This document shows positions 60,301 to 64,000 of a stretch of DNA of 64,000 nt, in pieces. The notes beneath the pieces were generated by a model. That model was not told the origin of the DNA, ran no database searches, and worked only from the letters and a program-made list of their open reading frames with translations. Position numbers and translations under genes: made by a program. This DNA is from Epiperipatus broadwayi (Eukaryota > Onychophora > Udeonychophora > Euonychophora > Peripatidae). Within the stretch, counting starts at the first letter, position 1. The number at the start of each line of letters is the position of its first letter. The stretch is taken from NCBI GenBank assembly GCA_028023455.1, contig JAQFVV010000032.1, positions 5,640,392 through 5,704,391 on the forward strand, written 5' to 3'.

Positions 60301-60518
60301 GCAGATATATAGAAAGTGGGGGAGCAGTGATTGGTTAGGTGGGATATGTTTTTTTCTTAAAACAAGGGGAAATGACAGAACACTTAACTCAGCAATAAAA
60401 AAATGTACATAAAAATTACGATTTTTTTTATTGTTTCTTTTGGTCGTCACTTGAAAACTCCTAGTCAAGACATTTTTTGTCTATTTTTTTTTTCATTTCA
60501 TTATATGTGAGGAAGAAT

Positions 60519-64000
<3,482 letters not shown>

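Larger units (their letters stand above)
58587..60518. other. Microsatellite-rich gene-free stretch
   Basis: Outside the (TA)n arrays and the 72-bp duplication entered separately, no gene is seen. A reverse B-box-like GGGTTTGAACTC at about 59998-60009 may be SINE debris. Confidence 0.5.

Overview
The window is a very AT-rich, gene-poor stretch of eukaryotic, almost certainly animal, nuclear DNA. Most of it is transposable-element debris: an APE-type LINE, Penelope-like elements (PLEs) with GIY-YIG nuclease domains, a Ty3/gypsy LTR retrotransposon, foldback/MITE-like palindromes, and long (TA)n and (TATC)n microsatellites. This mix fits an invertebrate metazoan. I cannot name the species, and I see no bacterial operons, CRISPR arrays or organelle genes.

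Layout. 1-5.4 kb is AT-rich sequence with one exon-like island (3.53-3.64 kb). 5.46-6.36 kb holds a decayed PLE 3' end (GIY-YIG domain plus tail), and the same tail recurs at 10.77-11.11 kb. 8.9-9.2 kb and 11.67-12.1 kb are tandem duplications. 17.5-17.9 kb is a palindrome with hammerhead-ribozyme-like motifs in both arms. 18.1-21.9 kb is a multiply broken LINE (endonuclease, reverse transcriptase, C-terminal zinc knuckle) followed by a second copy of its own 3' end. 22.7-23.2 kb is a second palindrome of the ribozyme-like family. 24.6-25.0 kb is a (TATC)n array. 25.7-26.04 kb is a GC-richer island that could be an exon or a promoter. 29.7-31.2 kb carries two further PLE relics, each with an opposite-strand partial copy. 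34-38.9 kb has several foldback elements and a tRNA-derived SINE fragment. 38.9-47.4 kb is nearly featureless. 47.67-58.59 kb is a complete, young Ty3/gypsy element on the minus strand with about 2-kb LTRs, primer-binding site, polypurine tract, gag and pol. The remainder is microsatellite-rich, with a duplicate of the repeat that flanks the gypsy element.

How the parts relate. The only clear coding sequence belongs to retroelements, and every retroelement reading frame carries stops or frameshifts. The gypsy element is nearly intact: two LTRs about 99% alike by eye, two in-frame TGA codons and one frameshift. The two best host-exon candidates (about 3.5 kb and 25.8 kb, both plus strand) have compatible splice phases, so much of the window could be intron, but this is inference. 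The most interesting material is the palindromic family with paired hammerhead-like motifs on opposite strands, the repeated head-to-head PLE architecture, and the serial copies of the LTR-end/primer-site motif in the gypsy leader and LTR.
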